The notes: generated by a model not told the origin, from the letters alone. DNA of 64,000 nt from CAWANP01 sp963783445 (GCA_963783445.1 CAWANP010000004.1:372001-436000); one strand, 5' to 3'; counted from the first letter of the stretch, positions 1 to 8,477 are shown. Translations and numbers: made by a program.

Positions 1-229
1 ACCTCCGGTCCAGCAGGCCCGCGGGCAGGCAAAAAAGGGAGAAGGCCAGGGCTCCCGCACCGTTCACCACGCCGATGAACTCTGGGCCGTAGCCCAGGCG
101 CAAGAGGTAGAGATTGAACAGGACAACGCGAATTCCGTCCCAGGCAAAGCCACGCAGGATAGAGGTAAAAAGGTAGAGCCGGACATCCCGGTTGAACAGG
201 CGGAGCTTTCCCAGATAGGAACCTATCAT
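1..229 (-). CDS. MFS transporter, N-terminal part (runs off window)
   Basis: This is the first 76 codons of a major facilitator superfamily membrane transporter that continues past position 1. It reads MIGSYLGKLRLF, then NRDVRLYLF and a first membrane segment, then NLYLLRLGYGPEFIGVVNG, and ends in an amphipathic stretch with LPAGLL. This matches residue for residue the N-terminus of the complete MFS protein at 4026-5321, so the two are paralogues. It is probably the last gene of the operon that starts with the SRPBCC gene at 1851; the gap to the cupin gene is only about 20 bases. The substrate cannot be told from the fragment. Confidence 0.8.
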   Translation of the reverse strand, partial: MIGSYLGKLRLFNRDVRLYLFTSILRGFAWDGIRVVLFNLYLLRLGYGPEFIGVVNGAGALAFSLFCLPAGLLDRR

Positions 230-249
230 TGGCTGGAGCAGGCTCGCGC

Positions 250-609
250 CTAGATCCTCTCGAATTTGTCCACGGTCTTTTCGGAGCGGACATTGCCCGT
301 ATGCGCCGTATCCTGGGGCTCAAAGAGCAGGATCTGAGCCTCATCCTCAGCCGCCGGTTTGTGTTCCACACCGCGGGGCACGACGATGAACTCCCCCTCT
401 TGCAGGACAACGTCCCTGTCCCGGAAATGGATGGTCACGCGGCCCTTGACGACCAGGAACATCTCGTCTTGCGTCTCGTGCTGGTGCCAGATGAACGCGC
501 CGCACACCTTGGCCAGCAGAATGTGCTGCCCGTTGAGTTCGCCCACGATCTTGGGCGACCAATAGTCATCAAACAAGCCAAACTTTTCGACCAGGTTGAC
601 CTTGTCCAT
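250..609 (-). CDS. Single-domain cupin protein
   Basis: This 119-residue protein is a small cytoplasmic beta-barrel of the cupin_2 type. The first cupin motif is visible as WHQHETQDEMFLVVKG (residues about 41-56: two His and a Glu of the metal site). The second appears as GEFIVVPRGVEHKP (about 73-86, with the fourth ligand His). Metal-binding residues are intact, but these proteins have diverse roles (isomerase, dioxygenase, sensor) and none can be chosen here. A GAGAGGGA ribosome site precedes the ATG. It lies 23 bases downstream of the HAD gene and is probably co-transcribed with it. Confidence 0.85.
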   Translation of the reverse strand: MDKVNLVEKFGLFDDYWSPKIVGELNGQHILLAKVCGAFIWHQHETQDEMFLVVKGRVTIHFRDRDVVLQEGEFIVVPRGVEHKPAAEDEAQILLFEPQDTAHTGNVRSEKTVDKFERI

Positions 610-632
610 AAACGGTCCCTCTCTGGCTGTGC

Positions 633-1330
633 CTATTCGCCCGCAGTTGGCTGTTGATCCAGAAACGTGGGTAGTTCCGCGACGCTGGAAAGGATGCGCG
701 CGCCCTCAACACGCTCCAGCGCCTCGCGGGTACCGCTGCCAGAGAGCACGCCGACCAGCAGCCCGGCGCCCGCGTTCCGACCGGCCTGCAGATCGAGGAC
801 GGTATCGCCCGCCTTGGCGACGCGACGAACGTCCACCACGCCGGTAGCCTCCATGGCTCGGAAGATCATATAGGGCGCGGGCCGGCCCTGGGCCACGTCA
901 TCGCTGCAAATGCTGGCATCAATGGCACCCCTGGTCCAGCCCAGTCCGATCCAGGATGAGGTCCGTCACCCGCCGGTAGAAACCGGTCGTCAGGGCAATC
1001 TTGATCCCGCGCGCCCGCAGCCAGGCAAAAGTCGCCTCCGTGCCAGGGATGGGCCGCAGATCCAGCCCGGCCAAAGCCTTCTTCCAGGCTGCTTTGGAAC
1101 GCGGCGTAGGCATCCTCGACACGCTGGTCATTGCCTGAAGAGTGGGAGCCCCATCGCTGCTCGACAAAAGCACGCAGAACGCTGCGCTTGGAGGCGCCTC
1201 GCCACGGTTGCAGGTCCGCCTCGGTCACGACAATCTGCTGCTGGCCCAGGGCATCCCTGAAAGCATTGAAAACCTGCCCCCCATCCGCTACAGTCGTCCC
1301 GGCCGTATCAAAGACAAGCAACTCAATCAT
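633..1330 (-). pseudogene. HAD-superfamily phosphonatase-like hydrolase, frameshifted
   Basis: Three consecutive reading frames together make one HAD hydrolase of about 230 residues. The start is MIELLVFDTAGTTV, with the catalytic DxAGTT form typical of phosphonoacetaldehyde-hydrolase-like enzymes. The middle part, IKIALTTGFYRR, has the motif II Thr. The last part, GRPAPYMIFRAME then KAGDTVLDLQAGRNAG, contains the motif III Lys and the acidic motif IV region. Frame changes fall near 1080 and near 925. All motifs survive, so recent damage or assembly indels explain this better than old decay. Substrate unknown. The three residues upstream of MIEL are probably not translated. Confidence 0.75.
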
Positions 1331-1377
1331 GGCTGGCAAGCTCTTTTCCAGGGCGCCGGATCACCGGCGCGCGCCTT

Positions 1378-1851
1378 TCAGGAGACAGGGTCCTGGTAGG
1401 GAACCTCTCCATAGGTCACATCGTACTCCAGGTAGAGCTTGAGCAAAGCCAGCGCCTCACCCCAGCCCGCCGCACAGTCGACCAGCGCCTCCACATCCTT
1501 TTGGGTCATCTTGTGGCCGCTTTCTTTCACCGACAGCCGGGTGCCGGGTCCCAGCGCCTCGAGATCGAACTCGATGGTCGTGGTGCTGTCGCCAGGCGTC
1601 CACTGAAAGACAAAGCGGCGCGGCGGATCAGCTTCCAACACCGGGCCTCCGGCTGTCGCCGTGTAGCGGTCAACCTGGGCCTCCACCCAGCGGAAGAGAA
1701 GGGCCCCGCCCGGCCGGGGGTCCACCTCCATTCCCTGAGTGAACCAGGCATCCCACACCGAAGCCGTGGTCAGGGCCTCGTAGACGCGCCGAGGCGGAAC
1801 GGCAATGTAGGTATTGACCTGGATGGGAGGGAGACGGATCTCGGTGCTCAA
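1378..1851 (-). CDS. SRPBCC / AHSA1-like domain protein
   Basis: This 157-residue protein is an START/Bet v1-type helix-grip domain of the AHSA1 group. It opens with IAVPPRRVYEALTTASVWDAWFT, followed by a glycine- and proline-rich beta region (DPRPGGALLFRW), the typical FQWTPGDSTTTIEFDLE strand pair and the long C-terminal helix with GWGEALALLKLYLE. Family members bind hydrophobic ligands or act as Hsp90 co-chaperone relatives, but single-domain bacterial copies have no uniform function. It is the first gene after a strong promoter at 1941-1969 and probably heads an operon with the HAD, cupin and MFS genes. Confidence 0.85.
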   Translation of the reverse strand: MSTEIRLPPIQVNTYIAVPPRRVYEALTTASVWDAWFTQGMEVDPRPGGALLFRWVEAQVDRYTATAGGPVLEADPPRRFVFQWTPGDSTTTIEFDLEALGPGTRLSVKESGHKMTQKDVEALVDCAAGWGEALALLKLYLEYDVTYGEVPYQDPVS

Positions 1852-1940
1852 ACGAAGCCTCTCCTCTCTTGACGCTCCTTCTTATTCGAGCGGGTACCCA
1901 ATTCGATGGAATAACGGCGTTGGTGAGCATTGGCCTGTCC

Positions 1941-1969
1941 AGTATACCGCCAAACCCGCGCCGGGTCAA
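1941..1969 (-). promoter_or_regulatory. Sigma70-type promoter for the 1851-1 operon
   Basis: On the minus strand, TTGACC (1969-1964) and TATACT (1946-1941) are separated by 17 bases, about 90 bases upstream of the SRPBCC start. Confidence 0.7.
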
Positions 1970-1986
1970 GCGGCCCAGCCGGTCGA

Positions 1987-2105
1987 CCAATATGACAACG
2001 AATCTACGGGATTTACCGAATCCACCCCCAACCGATTCGCTCAATCCTCTTGATTCGTTGTCATATTGGCCGGCATTACTTGTCCACCTATGCGGGCATG
2101 ACAGG
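1987..2105. repeat. Interspersed hairpin element, copy 1 of 3
   Basis: Perfect 18-bp inverted arms (1987-2004 and 2052-2069, core TATGACAACGAATC) enclose 47 bases. A conserved tail follows, with GGCCGGC and then CCACCTNTGCGGGCATGACAGG-like sequence to about 2105. The same arrangement recurs at 20761-20882 and 52564-52682. There is no transposase gene inside. Confidence 0.8.
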
Positions 2106-2123
2106 ACAGGCCACAGGTCCGCG

Positions 2124-3005
2124 CTACTTCCCGATGGGCGCCCAATCCACCATTGCCGCCGCGACCCAGGATGGCGCCGGAGAGTCGTAGAGATCGGTGG
2201 TGTCGGTGTAGGTCAGATCCAGGATGGTACCCGACATGGGTCCGCGCAGGTAGCGAAAGACCTGGCCGGCGTCGCGTGCGTCGCTTTTGGCGCTGACACA
2301 GTGCTGGTTGTAGCCCCAATAGTCACCCCTGGACAACAGATCGATCCCCTCCTGGATACGGGATCGAGCCAGAGCCAGGCCGCCCTCTGCCGGGTAGAAT
2401 GCCTTATCCACGGGATCGCCATAGCTGATACCGTGGTGAAAAGAGTCGGCCGTGGAAATGACCACGGCGTCCCGGGCGATCTCTTCCAGCTCTTCGATCC
2501 CCGGCAGGGTGTCCGGCCTGCCACCCGCCAGGTAGGGATAGCGGACAATCACTTCGGGGCCCTCGATACCACGGCGGGCCAACTCGGCCTCCCACAGGAG
2601 GTAGAAGCTATACAGAGAGTGGTCCCAGCGCCACTCCTCACGGCCGGGCAGCCCCGGGCCCTGGATGCCGCGCAGAGGCTCCTGGGCCAGATCTCCTCCA
2701 CCCTGGGCGACACGCACCCGGGCCGACTCCATCTCCTCGCTCAAAGAATGCAGCACGCAGACGAGAAGCACCCGGTCGGCGCCGCTGTCCAGACAGGCGT
2801 GGATGGCTGCCGCCACCTGGTGGCCGCAGTCGTCGACCCCCGCGTGGGCAAAGACCAGTACGCCGCCGGCCCCCAATGTAGGCGCCAGGTCCCAGCGCCG
2901 GCCCTCCTCCAAAAGGCCAAGGATCGCGGCCTCATCCAGCGCATCGTGCTCTTCCTGGTAGATCCGGTGAAGGTCCGCCCGCAACTGCTCATAGTCTGGT
3001 TTCAT
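2124..3005 (-). CDS. MEMO-like / LigB-superfamily protein
   Basis: This 293-residue cytoplasmic protein resembles the MEMO1 branch of the extradiol-dioxygenase-like (LigB) fold. The metal-site signature FAHAGVDDCGHQVAAAIHA lies near residues 52-70. WRWDHSLYSFYLLW stands where MEMO proteins have an EHSLE segment, and ISTADSFHHGISYGDP stands where they have SSDxSHY. MEMO proteins act as redox or radical-SAM partners, but the specific role is unknown. The ATG is preceded by a good AGGAGG placed over the end of the metallophosphoesterase gene, 3 bases away, so translation of the two is probably coupled. The assignment is by motif only. Confidence 0.55.
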   Translation of the reverse strand: MKPDYEQLRADLHRIYQEEHDALDEAAILGLLEEGRRWDLAPTLGAGGVLVFAHAGVDDCGHQVAAAIHACLDSGADRVLLVCVLHSLSEEMESARVRVAQGGGDLAQEPLRGIQGPGLPGREEWRWDHSLYSFYLLWEAELARRGIEGPEVIVRYPYLAGGRPDTLPGIEELEEIARDAVVISTADSFHHGISYGDPVDKAFYPAEGGLALARSRIQEGIDLLSRGDYWGYNQHCVSAKSDARDAGQVFRYLRGPMSGTILDLTYTDTTDLYDSPAPSWVAAAMVDWAPIGK

Positions 3006-3008
3006 GCC

Positions 3009-3998
3009 CTAGTCCTCCTGATCTTGTTTTGGCGGGGCACTGGCCTGCCCCGCTGTTTTGGTTTTCGTGATATAGGCCGCAACGACGTCCTGGCCCTCAC
3101 CCCAGTCAAAGGATTCGATGGCCGCCTGCCAAACGTCGTCGGGCACAGGATCCTGTGGCCCACAGCCGGCCCTGGCGGCCAGGCGCCGGACGCTGGCTAC
3201 AAAGCGGCCCGGTATGTTCTCGCCGGTGACAATGCCCAGCAGAAAAACCTCCGCCATCAAGCCGCCCGCGCTGAGAAGCCCGCTGTCGCGATAGGCCGCC
3301 CGGATCCTGTCCAGATCATAGGCGACTGCCCTCAGCGTGGCCTGCCAGCGGCCGCCCTGCCAGTCCAGTATGGCGTACTGGGCCCGGGCGTCGCCGTTGT
3401 TGGGTGCTCCCACCGAGCCAGGGTTGAGCACCAGCAGCGCCTCGCTCTCCTGGTTCCAGGGGATGTGCGAGTGCGCGCAGACCAGCACGGTTTCCTGGCA
3501 GCCGGACAGCACGTCCGTCAGGCGGCGTACCCGGTGGTCATCCGGCAGCAGTCCGGCCCGGCTGAAAGCTTTCAGCGCCACCGGATCGCCGTCCGGATAC
3601 AGGAACTCGCGCGTGCTCCAGGGCGTACCGTGGACCATGCGGATGGGGTCAGCGCCATTCACGGACACAAGCTGCTGGTCCGGCAGGCCGGAGATGAGCG
3701 CCAGGTCGTCCCGGTCGAGCTGCTGGTAGTACCAGCGCAGGTTGGACCACAGATCGCCGGCGTACCAGGAAGCGGGCGCCCGCCCCGCGTGGTAGTCCAG
3801 CAGGTATTCCTCGCCGTTGCCCCGGATGAGCCAGGCATCCAGGGCGCGCAGCCGGGCGACGGTCTCCCCGGCCTGAGGCCCGCCGCTGATGTCGCCAGCA
3901 ACGAGGTAGCCGTCCACGCCCTGGTGCCGGGCATCGGCCAGGACGGCCTCCAGGGCAGGCAGGTTGCCGTGGGTATCGGCCAGAACCGCTAGACGCAT
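3009..3998 (-). CDS. Calcineurin-like metallophosphoesterase
   Basis: This 329-residue protein has the full metallophosphoesterase signature: LADTHGNLPALEAVL (D-x-H, residues 6-20), VAGDISGGP (GD), IRGNGEEY (GNxE in place of GNHD) and VCAHSHIPW (the GHTH-like His pair). It belongs to the YfcE/MPE-like branch and should bind two metal ions and cleave a phosphoester. The N-terminal catalytic domain takes up about 240 residues. A helical tail follows and ends in a lysine/glutamine-rich segment. It lies between the MFS gene and the MEMO-like gene in one operon. Confidence 0.88.
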   Translation of the reverse strand: MRLAVLADTHGNLPALEAVLADARHQGVDGYLVAGDISGGPQAGETVARLRALDAWLIRGNGEEYLLDYHAGRAPASWYAGDLWSNLRWYYQQLDRDDLALISGLPDQQLVSVNGADPIRMVHGTPWSTREFLYPDGDPVALKAFSRAGLLPDDHRVRRLTDVLSGCQETVLVCAHSHIPWNQESEALLVLNPGSVGAPNNGDARAQYAILDWQGGRWQATLRAVAYDLDRIRAAYRDSGLLSAGGLMAEVFLLGIVTGENIPGRFVASVRRLAARAGCGPQDPVPDDVWQAAIESFDWGEGQDVVAAYITKTKTAGQASAPPKQDQED

Positions 3999-4025
3999 GG
4001 CACGCGACTCTCGGCGTCCATGGCG

Positions 4026-5321
4026 CTACGCGGTCGGCGTCCCGGATGAACGGCCGACCAGCTCGCCCCTGGGAACGCGGAAATAGAGCCAAAAAACGGT
4101 AGCGCCGGCGGCCACCAGGGCCGCGCCGACGAGGAACAGGGCGCGATAGCCCAGCGCGGCAGCGGCATAGCCGCCGATCAAAGTCATAATGGCCAGGCCA
4201 AGCCCCGAACCCATCATCACCGCGCCGGACATTGCCCCCCACCAGCGCCGGGTGACCAGGTTCTGGCTGTAGACACGGATGGGCCCCGTAGACGCGGAAA
4301 ACATGGCAATGCCTCCCACAAAACCGGCGCCCGCCGCCCACCATTGGGGGATCAGGGCCAGCGGCAACATGGCCAGGGCCACGCCCATGGTCCCCCAGGA
4401 GACCATCCGGCCATTGCCCCAGCGGGCGGCGCCAAGAGGAGCCAGCAGCGCCGCCGGCACGGAGACAAACTGCCCCATGGCGATGAGCGCCCCGATGACG
4501 GCCGTGGACACGCCCAGAGCATCGTCCAGGTAGACGTTAAAGAAGGTCATGAGCGGCCCTCTTCCGGCGAAACGCAATCCCACAACCAGGACCATCATGA
4601 CGATGAGGGCATAGGGCGGCCGGCTGGTACGGCCGGCCTGCGCCTCCTCCTCTACGGATTCAGCCCTGGCGACTTTCTCTTCGTCGGCAGCGATCTCGCT
4701 GGCGGGAATCAGGGCCAGGATCCCGGGCACCAGCATCGCGGCGGCCAACAGCAGGGGATAGCGATAGGCCGCCGGGTCTTGCGTCGATACCCCCAGGAGG
4801 CCGGCCACCAAACCCGGCAAAAAACCGGCCACGAGGCTGCCAGCAAAACCCGCCATGGGCATCAGCGCAATCTGCGCGGCAAAGGCATAGTCGCGCTCTT
4901 CCCGTCCCGTGGCCCCCATCAGAAAGGGCAGGCTGTTCACATAGTACAGGACCAGGCCCAGGTAGGTGATCACGGTCGCCGCTGACAGCCAGGCCACCCG
5001 CCACGCTTCCGGCAAAAGTTCGACCAGGGGCAGCAAGCCCAGCCCGGCCGCCATCAGTGCCACGCCGATCAAAATCATGCGCCGGCTGCCCAAGCGGGCG
5101 CCCAAAAGGCCAGCAGGCAGACTTACCAGGGCAAAAGCAAAGGCCCCGATGCCGTTGATCACACCAACGGTTTCGGGGCCATAGTCCAGGCGCAGCAGGT
5201 AGAGGTTGAGCAAGACAGTACGGACGCCGTCCCAGGAAAAACCAATGAGAGCCGTGGCCACGAGAAAGAGACGCACGTCCCGGCTGAGCAGGCGAAGGTT
5301 CGCGATGTAGGTTTTGGCCAT
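4026..5321 (-). CDS. MFS transporter, 12 membrane helices
   Basis: This protein of about 431 residues is an inner-membrane major facilitator. Hydrophobic segments are spaced as expected for two six-helix halves, separated by a charged loop (SEIAADEEKVARAESVEEE). The loop between helices 2 and 3 carries the family-typical GARLGSRRMI. The start chosen is MAKTYIANLRLL because it has GGAG at the right distance and matches the paralogue at 1-229; an in-frame ATG 19 codons upstream is less likely. A consensus promoter lies at 5350-5378. The cargo is not predictable. The neighbouring phosphoesterase gene may be only a transcription partner. Confidence 0.88.
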   Translation of the reverse strand: MAKTYIANLRLLSRDVRLFLVATALIGFSWDGVRTVLLNLYLLRLDYGPETVGVINGIGAFAFALVSLPAGLLGARLGSRRMILIGVALMAAGLGLLPLVELLPEAWRVAWLSAATVITYLGLVLYYVNSLPFLMGATGREERDYAFAAQIALMPMAGFAGSLVAGFLPGLVAGLLGVSTQDPAAYRYPLLLAAAMLVPGILALIPASEIAADEEKVARAESVEEEAQAGRTSRPPYALIVMMVLVVGLRFAGRGPLMTFFNVYLDDALGVSTAVIGALIAMGQFVSVPAALLAPLGAARWGNGRMVSWGTMGVALAMLPLALIPQWWAAGAGFVGGIAMFSASTGPIRVYSQNLVTRRWWGAMSGAVMMGSGLGLAIMTLIGGYAAAALGYRALFLVGAALVAAGATVFWLYFRVPRGELVGRSSGTPTA

Positions 5322-5349
5322 ATAATCAGCTCCGATTTGAACGGCTCGG

Positions 5350-5378
5350 AGTATACCATCACTGGTCACAAAAAGCAA
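5350..5378 (-). promoter_or_regulatory. Sigma70-type promoter for MFS-MPE-MEMO operon
   Basis: On the minus strand, TTGCTT (5378-5373) and TATACT (5355-5350) are spaced by 17 bases, and transcription would begin about 20 bases upstream of the MFS start codon. Confidence 0.65.
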
Positions 5379-5426
5379 AGATGGCCCTCGTCAAAAGGGC
5401 CATCTATCCCTGGCATTGCCAACTCA

Positions 5427-5461
5427 AGGCTTCCGAAGTCTCAGAAGACTCTGAAAGTCTG
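5427..5461. repeat. Degenerate AGACTTC-type palindrome
   Basis: CTTCCGAAGTCT followed by a decayed mirror copy (AGACTCTGAAAGTCT) is a damaged member of the quasi-palindrome family best seen at 6198-6231. It sits between the MFS promoter and the end of the ATC-hydrolase gene. Confidence 0.5.
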
Positions 5462-5471
5462 CTCTCAGCCC

Positions 5472-6173
5472 CTATCCCTCCGGCAACCGGTCAAAAGCCG
5501 CCGCCGCATTCACCTCGACGATACGAGCCGCGTCCTGCCCATAGCGCGCGGCGAACTCTGCCAGCGCATCGCGCGCGGCGGCTTCCCCTTCCTCGCCCAT
5601 CTCCTCGACGAGTACCTCCGTCATTGTCTTGTACAGGTGCCCCAGGTGGTACTCCCAGGGCATCACGGTCTGCCCCCTGGGCTGGACCCCGCTCTCCAGA
5701 TCCGCGCCATGGTAGACAAACTCGCAACAATCGTCGCCACTGGACTTGATGCTGTTCACACCCAGGCGGATGTCGGGCCCAAAGCCGCGCGCCAGGGCGT
5801 GGTCGACCTCAAGGCAATAAAGCCGGCCGTAGGGCATCAGCGCCTCGTCCTGCCAGGCCCGGTGCCAGGGGCATTCGAGCACGTGCTGGACCGGGTCGGG
5901 CGCCTCTCGCACCAGCTCGGCGGACGTAGAACCCTCCGGCGCCCGCCATTCGCCGTAGGCCCGGTAGGCGTTCATGTCCAGCGGCCAGCCATCGGCCTCC
6001 GCCCGCAGAGCCATGCGATGGCCCCGCTGCTCGCCATAGCGCCGTACCCCACGGCGCACGATGGCCTCGCCCCGCGCCTCACCCTCTCGCTGGGCCACCG
6101 CCCGCGCCAGCCAGGCGAAAAGCAGTGCGTGGTGGGTGGGGGTGAACTCTGTTGGTCGTTCGTTACTTGTCAT
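5472..6173 (-). CDS. L-2-amino-thiazoline-4-carboxylic acid hydrolase family protein
   Basis: This protein of about 233 residues resembles the ATC hydrolase family (PF14196). Family hallmarks are the early THHALLFAWLARAV helix, the central ECPWHRAWQD region with a Cys and a His, YCLEVDHALARGFGPDI, and the GDDCCEFVYH segment near residue 155 with paired Cys. The founding member opens a thiazoline ring on the way to L-cysteine, but most homologues are untested and may act on other substrates. The second ATG (6173) is preferred because GGAGG lies directly against the first one. Confidence 0.75.
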   Translation of the reverse strand: MTSNERPTEFTPTHHALLFAWLARAVAQREGEARGEAIVRRGVRRYGEQRGHRMALRAEADGWPLDMNAYRAYGEWRAPEGSTSAELVREAPDPVQHVLECPWHRAWQDEALMPYGRLYCLEVDHALARGFGPDIRLGVNSIKSSGDDCCEFVYHGADLESGVQPRGQTVMPWEYHLGHLYKTMTEVLVEEMGEEGEAAARDALAEFAARYGQDAARIVEVNAAAAFDRLPEG

Positions 6174-6197
6174 TTTCATCCTCCATTGTCACAGTCT

Positions 6198-6231
6198 AGA
6201 CTTCCGAAGTTTGGGAAAACTTCGGAAGTCT
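6198..6231. repeat. AGACTTC-type inverted palindrome pair
   Basis: A perfect 15-bp inverted repeat (6198-6212 and 6217-6231) has a 4-base loop. Each arm, AGACTTCCGAAGTTT, is itself almost self-complementary. It lies between the stop of the 31-residue peptide gene and the next start on the minus strand. Confidence 0.8.
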
Positions 6232-6235
6232 GCTG

Positions 6236-6331
6236 CTAGCGTCGGCGGCTGGCAGCAAAGACCACAATGGCTGCGATGGCGATCATGGTCGCCAACAGCC
6301 CTAGGCCGATGGCCAACTCTGCGACTCCCAT
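6236..6331 (-). CDS. 31-residue single-span membrane peptide
   Basis: The tiny ORF reads MGVAELAIGLGLLATMIAIA and then AIVVFAASRRR. It is one hydrophobic helix of about 22 residues with a positively charged C-terminal end, so the C-terminus should face the cytoplasm. A strong ribosome site (GGAGG, 5 bases before the ATG) argues that it is really translated. It lies between the thioesterase and ATC-hydrolase genes on the same strand. Function unknown. Such peptides often tune a membrane complex, but nothing here says which. Confidence 0.6.
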   Translation of the reverse strand: MGVAELAIGLGLLATMIAIAAIVVFAASRRR

Positions 6332-6375
6332 CTTACACCTCCAATCTACAGCAGCCGACGAGCAGAACGCAGGTA

Positions 6376-6801
6376 TCAGGACTTCGGCTCCGGATCGGCC
6401 AAATACGGCAAGAACCTGGCCCGCATCTCGTCGCTCATCCGGTAGGGCCGCTTTGACTCGAGGTGGATAAACAGCCCCTTCTGTGAGCCGGACGCGGCCA
6501 GGGCGTCGCCGTTCCTGTAAAAGCGAAAGGCGAGCCGGGCCGAAGCGCGCCGAAGCTCCGAAAGCCACACCTCGGCCCGGACCCGGTCACCCAGGTACAG
6601 CGGTTCCCTATAGGCGATCTCTGTACTGGCCAGGACGGGGGCGATGCCCTCGCGGGTGAGCGCTTCGATGGGCAGGCCTATCGCCTCCAATAGCTTGGTA
6701 CGGCCGATTTCCATCCACTGGATATAGACGATATTGCTGACGTGATTGGCAAAATCGATCTGAAAGGTATAGATCTCTAGTTTGAACTCGACCTTTTTCA
6801 T
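6376..6801 (-). CDS. Acyl-CoA thioesterase, hotdog (4HBT/YbgC-like)
   Basis: This 141-residue hotdog-fold protein carries the YbgC/4HBT active-site pattern QIDFANHVSNIVYIQWME (residues about 14-31), with the catalytic Asp followed by the His of the usual DxxGHVNN arrangement. The remainder fits the fold: IAYREPLYLGDRVRAEVWL and a strand with GLFIHLESKRP. It probably hydrolyses a cytoplasmic acyl-CoA thioester. Acyl specificity cannot be told. The 73-base gap to the epimerase downstream suggests possible co-transcription. Confidence 0.85.
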   Translation of the reverse strand: MKKVEFKLEIYTFQIDFANHVSNIVYIQWMEIGRTKLLEAIGLPIEALTREGIAPVLASTEIAYREPLYLGDRVRAEVWLSELRRASARLAFRFYRNGDALAASGSQKGLFIHLESKRPYRMSDEMRARFLPYLADPEPKS

Positions 6802-6874
6802 TTATATCACCCCGATTTTCCTCGCCCAGAGGCGAGTACGACGCGGATTTGCATGGAGGATGCTTATGTCATCT

Positions 6875-7712
6875 TCAGGGGAAGGCTTCCTCAAAAAAAC
6901 GCCCCTCAAAGACCCGGGTCACGGCGCCCGCCATGGAGACCGACCCATCCTCAGAGATGGCGATGTCGATGACCCCGCCTGGCATGTGGACCGCGATCCG
7001 CGCTTCGCACAAGCCCAGCCGGTGGGCCACGGCTGCCGCGGCGCAGCTGCTGCTGCCGGAAGCCAGGGTATAGCCCACCCCGCGCTCCCAGATCTCGATC
7101 TGGATGGTGGCGCGGTCAAGGACGCGCATGAATTGCACGTTGGTCCGGTTGGGAAAGCGGGCATCGCACTCGACGTGGGGGCCCAGTCGCTGGGCCGTCT
7201 CGGCACTCACCGTTTGTCCCAGGACCACGCAGTGGGGGTTGCCGATAGTGAGGGCGCTGTAGGCCAGCGCCTGTCCTTCTACGTCCAGGACCTCATCGAT
7301 GACCTCCCTCGGCCGGTCCCAAGACCGGGATCTGGCGGCTGTCAAAGCTCACCCGTCCCATTTCGACCGTCACGCGCCGGCCCCCCGGGTGGACCCGCGC
7401 CTGGACGAGGCCGCCGGGGGTTGAAATGGTGAAGGGTTCCTCACCCACCAAACCCCTGTCCCACAAGAAGCGGGCAAAGATGCGCAGGCCGTTGCCGCTC
7501 TTTTCAAACTCGCCGCCGTCGGGGTTGAATAGCCGCAGCCCAAAGTCGGCCCCCAGCGTCGCCAGCGGGCCCAGCAGGATGCCGTCGGAGCCCAGGCCAT
7601 AGTGCCGATCGCAGACAAGACGGATCTGAGATGGAGACAGCGTCTGACCCGGTTCTCCGGGCTCCGTGACGAGATAGTCGTTGCCCAGCGCTTGATACTT
7701 GGAAATCTGCAC
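6875..7712 (-). CDS. dapF: Diaminopimelate-epimerase-like protein, one frameshift, catalytic Cys pair replaced
   Basis: Two frames, joined near 7320, give one DapF-fold protein of about 275 residues. The N-terminal half starts MQISKYQALGNDYLV and holds LVCDRHYGLGSDGIL, FNPDGGEFEKSGNGLRIF and ISTPGGLVQAR. The C-terminal half holds ALTIGNPHCVVL, FPNRTNVQFM, ERGVGYTLASGSSSCAAA and MPGGVIDI. In true DapF the residue before GNG and the one after A in the ACG motif are the two catalytic Cys; here both are Ser. Stereoinversion at the diaminopimelate alpha-carbon by the known two-thiol mechanism would therefore not work. It may act on another substrate or be a non-enzymatic relative. Confidence 0.75.
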
Positions 7713-7878
7713 CCGAGTACCCTACCTACCTGGCCGCCTGCGCCAGGCGCCGGCGGGCAAAATCCTGATGAGCAGCCCAGGCTGCTAGATGGTATTCTGA
7801 TGGCATTGTGTGCATTCGGGTTGCCTGATATTGGCTGTGGAGGGCAAGATGCCGGAGGCCAGCGATCGAATCTGCGGG

Positions 7879-8424
7879 CTAGACGCCAGGCACAGTGTAG
7901 GCATCACGGATCCTCAGGATGTCCTCGATGTGGCCAGCAACATGCTGTGTCTGCATCTCAACGACCCAGGCGACGGTGACCTCTTGTTCCCGGCCGCCGG
8001 GCCAGCGAACGGTAATGCAACGAGCCAGCGGGTTGGGCGTGTGGCACAGCAACTGTACGGTCCGCCGGCGGTTTGCCTCCAGCAGGGCCAGCGAAGGCTC
8101 AATCGCCCGCTGCGAATAGGCCCACAGCTCCACCCACTCGTCCTGGGGCCTATCCCAGTACCATTGCAAGGCAAACACGGCCCGCTCGGCGGCACCGCCT
8201 TGCTCGCCACCTTGGCCCAGGGCTGCCAGGATGCACGTCTTCCAAAGGTCATCGCCGTCGGCCAGGTGGTGCACGATCTTCCGGATGGTCCAACCACCAT
8301 CTGGAGGGGCCAGGTCCAGGGCCTCGTTGTCGAGGGTTGCCAGGGCCTCTCTCAGCACCTCAGGCCCGTGGGCATAAGCAGCCAGTAGTTTGTTCATATC
8401 CGGTGACCAATCCTGGTCGGCCAT
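7879..8424 (-). CDS. DinB-family protein
   Basis: This four-helix-bundle protein of about 181 residues belongs to the DinB/YfiT-like group. The metal-binding His residues appear in WTIRKIVHHLADGDDLW (helix 2) and TQHVAGHIEDILRIRD (last helix). The family includes thiol-dependent S-transferases and many proteins of unknown role, and the metal site is intact here. The start MADQDW at 8424 is chosen because GAGAGG lies 7 bases upstream; the longer reading adds eight polar residues. It is separated from the Nudix gene upstream by about 50 bases. Confidence 0.85.
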   Translation of the reverse strand: MADQDWSPDMNKLLAAYAHGPEVLREALATLDNEALDLAPPDGGWTIRKIVHHLADGDDLWKTCILAALGQGGEQGGAAERAVFALQWYWDRPQDEWVELWAYSQRAIEPSLALLEANRRRTVQLLCHTPNPLARCITVRWPGGREQEVTVAWVVEMQTQHVAGHIEDILRIRDAYTVPGV

Positions 8425-8477
8425 AGTATCCCTCTCAGTTGTCGTCAAGGGCTTCTGAAAACCTTGCGGCCTGCGCC

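Noticed and set aside
1869..3992. 707-codon plus-strand open reading frame
   Set aside because: It is antisense to the MEMO-like and metallophosphoesterase genes, begins in the repeat element and has the composition of a high-GC shadow frame.
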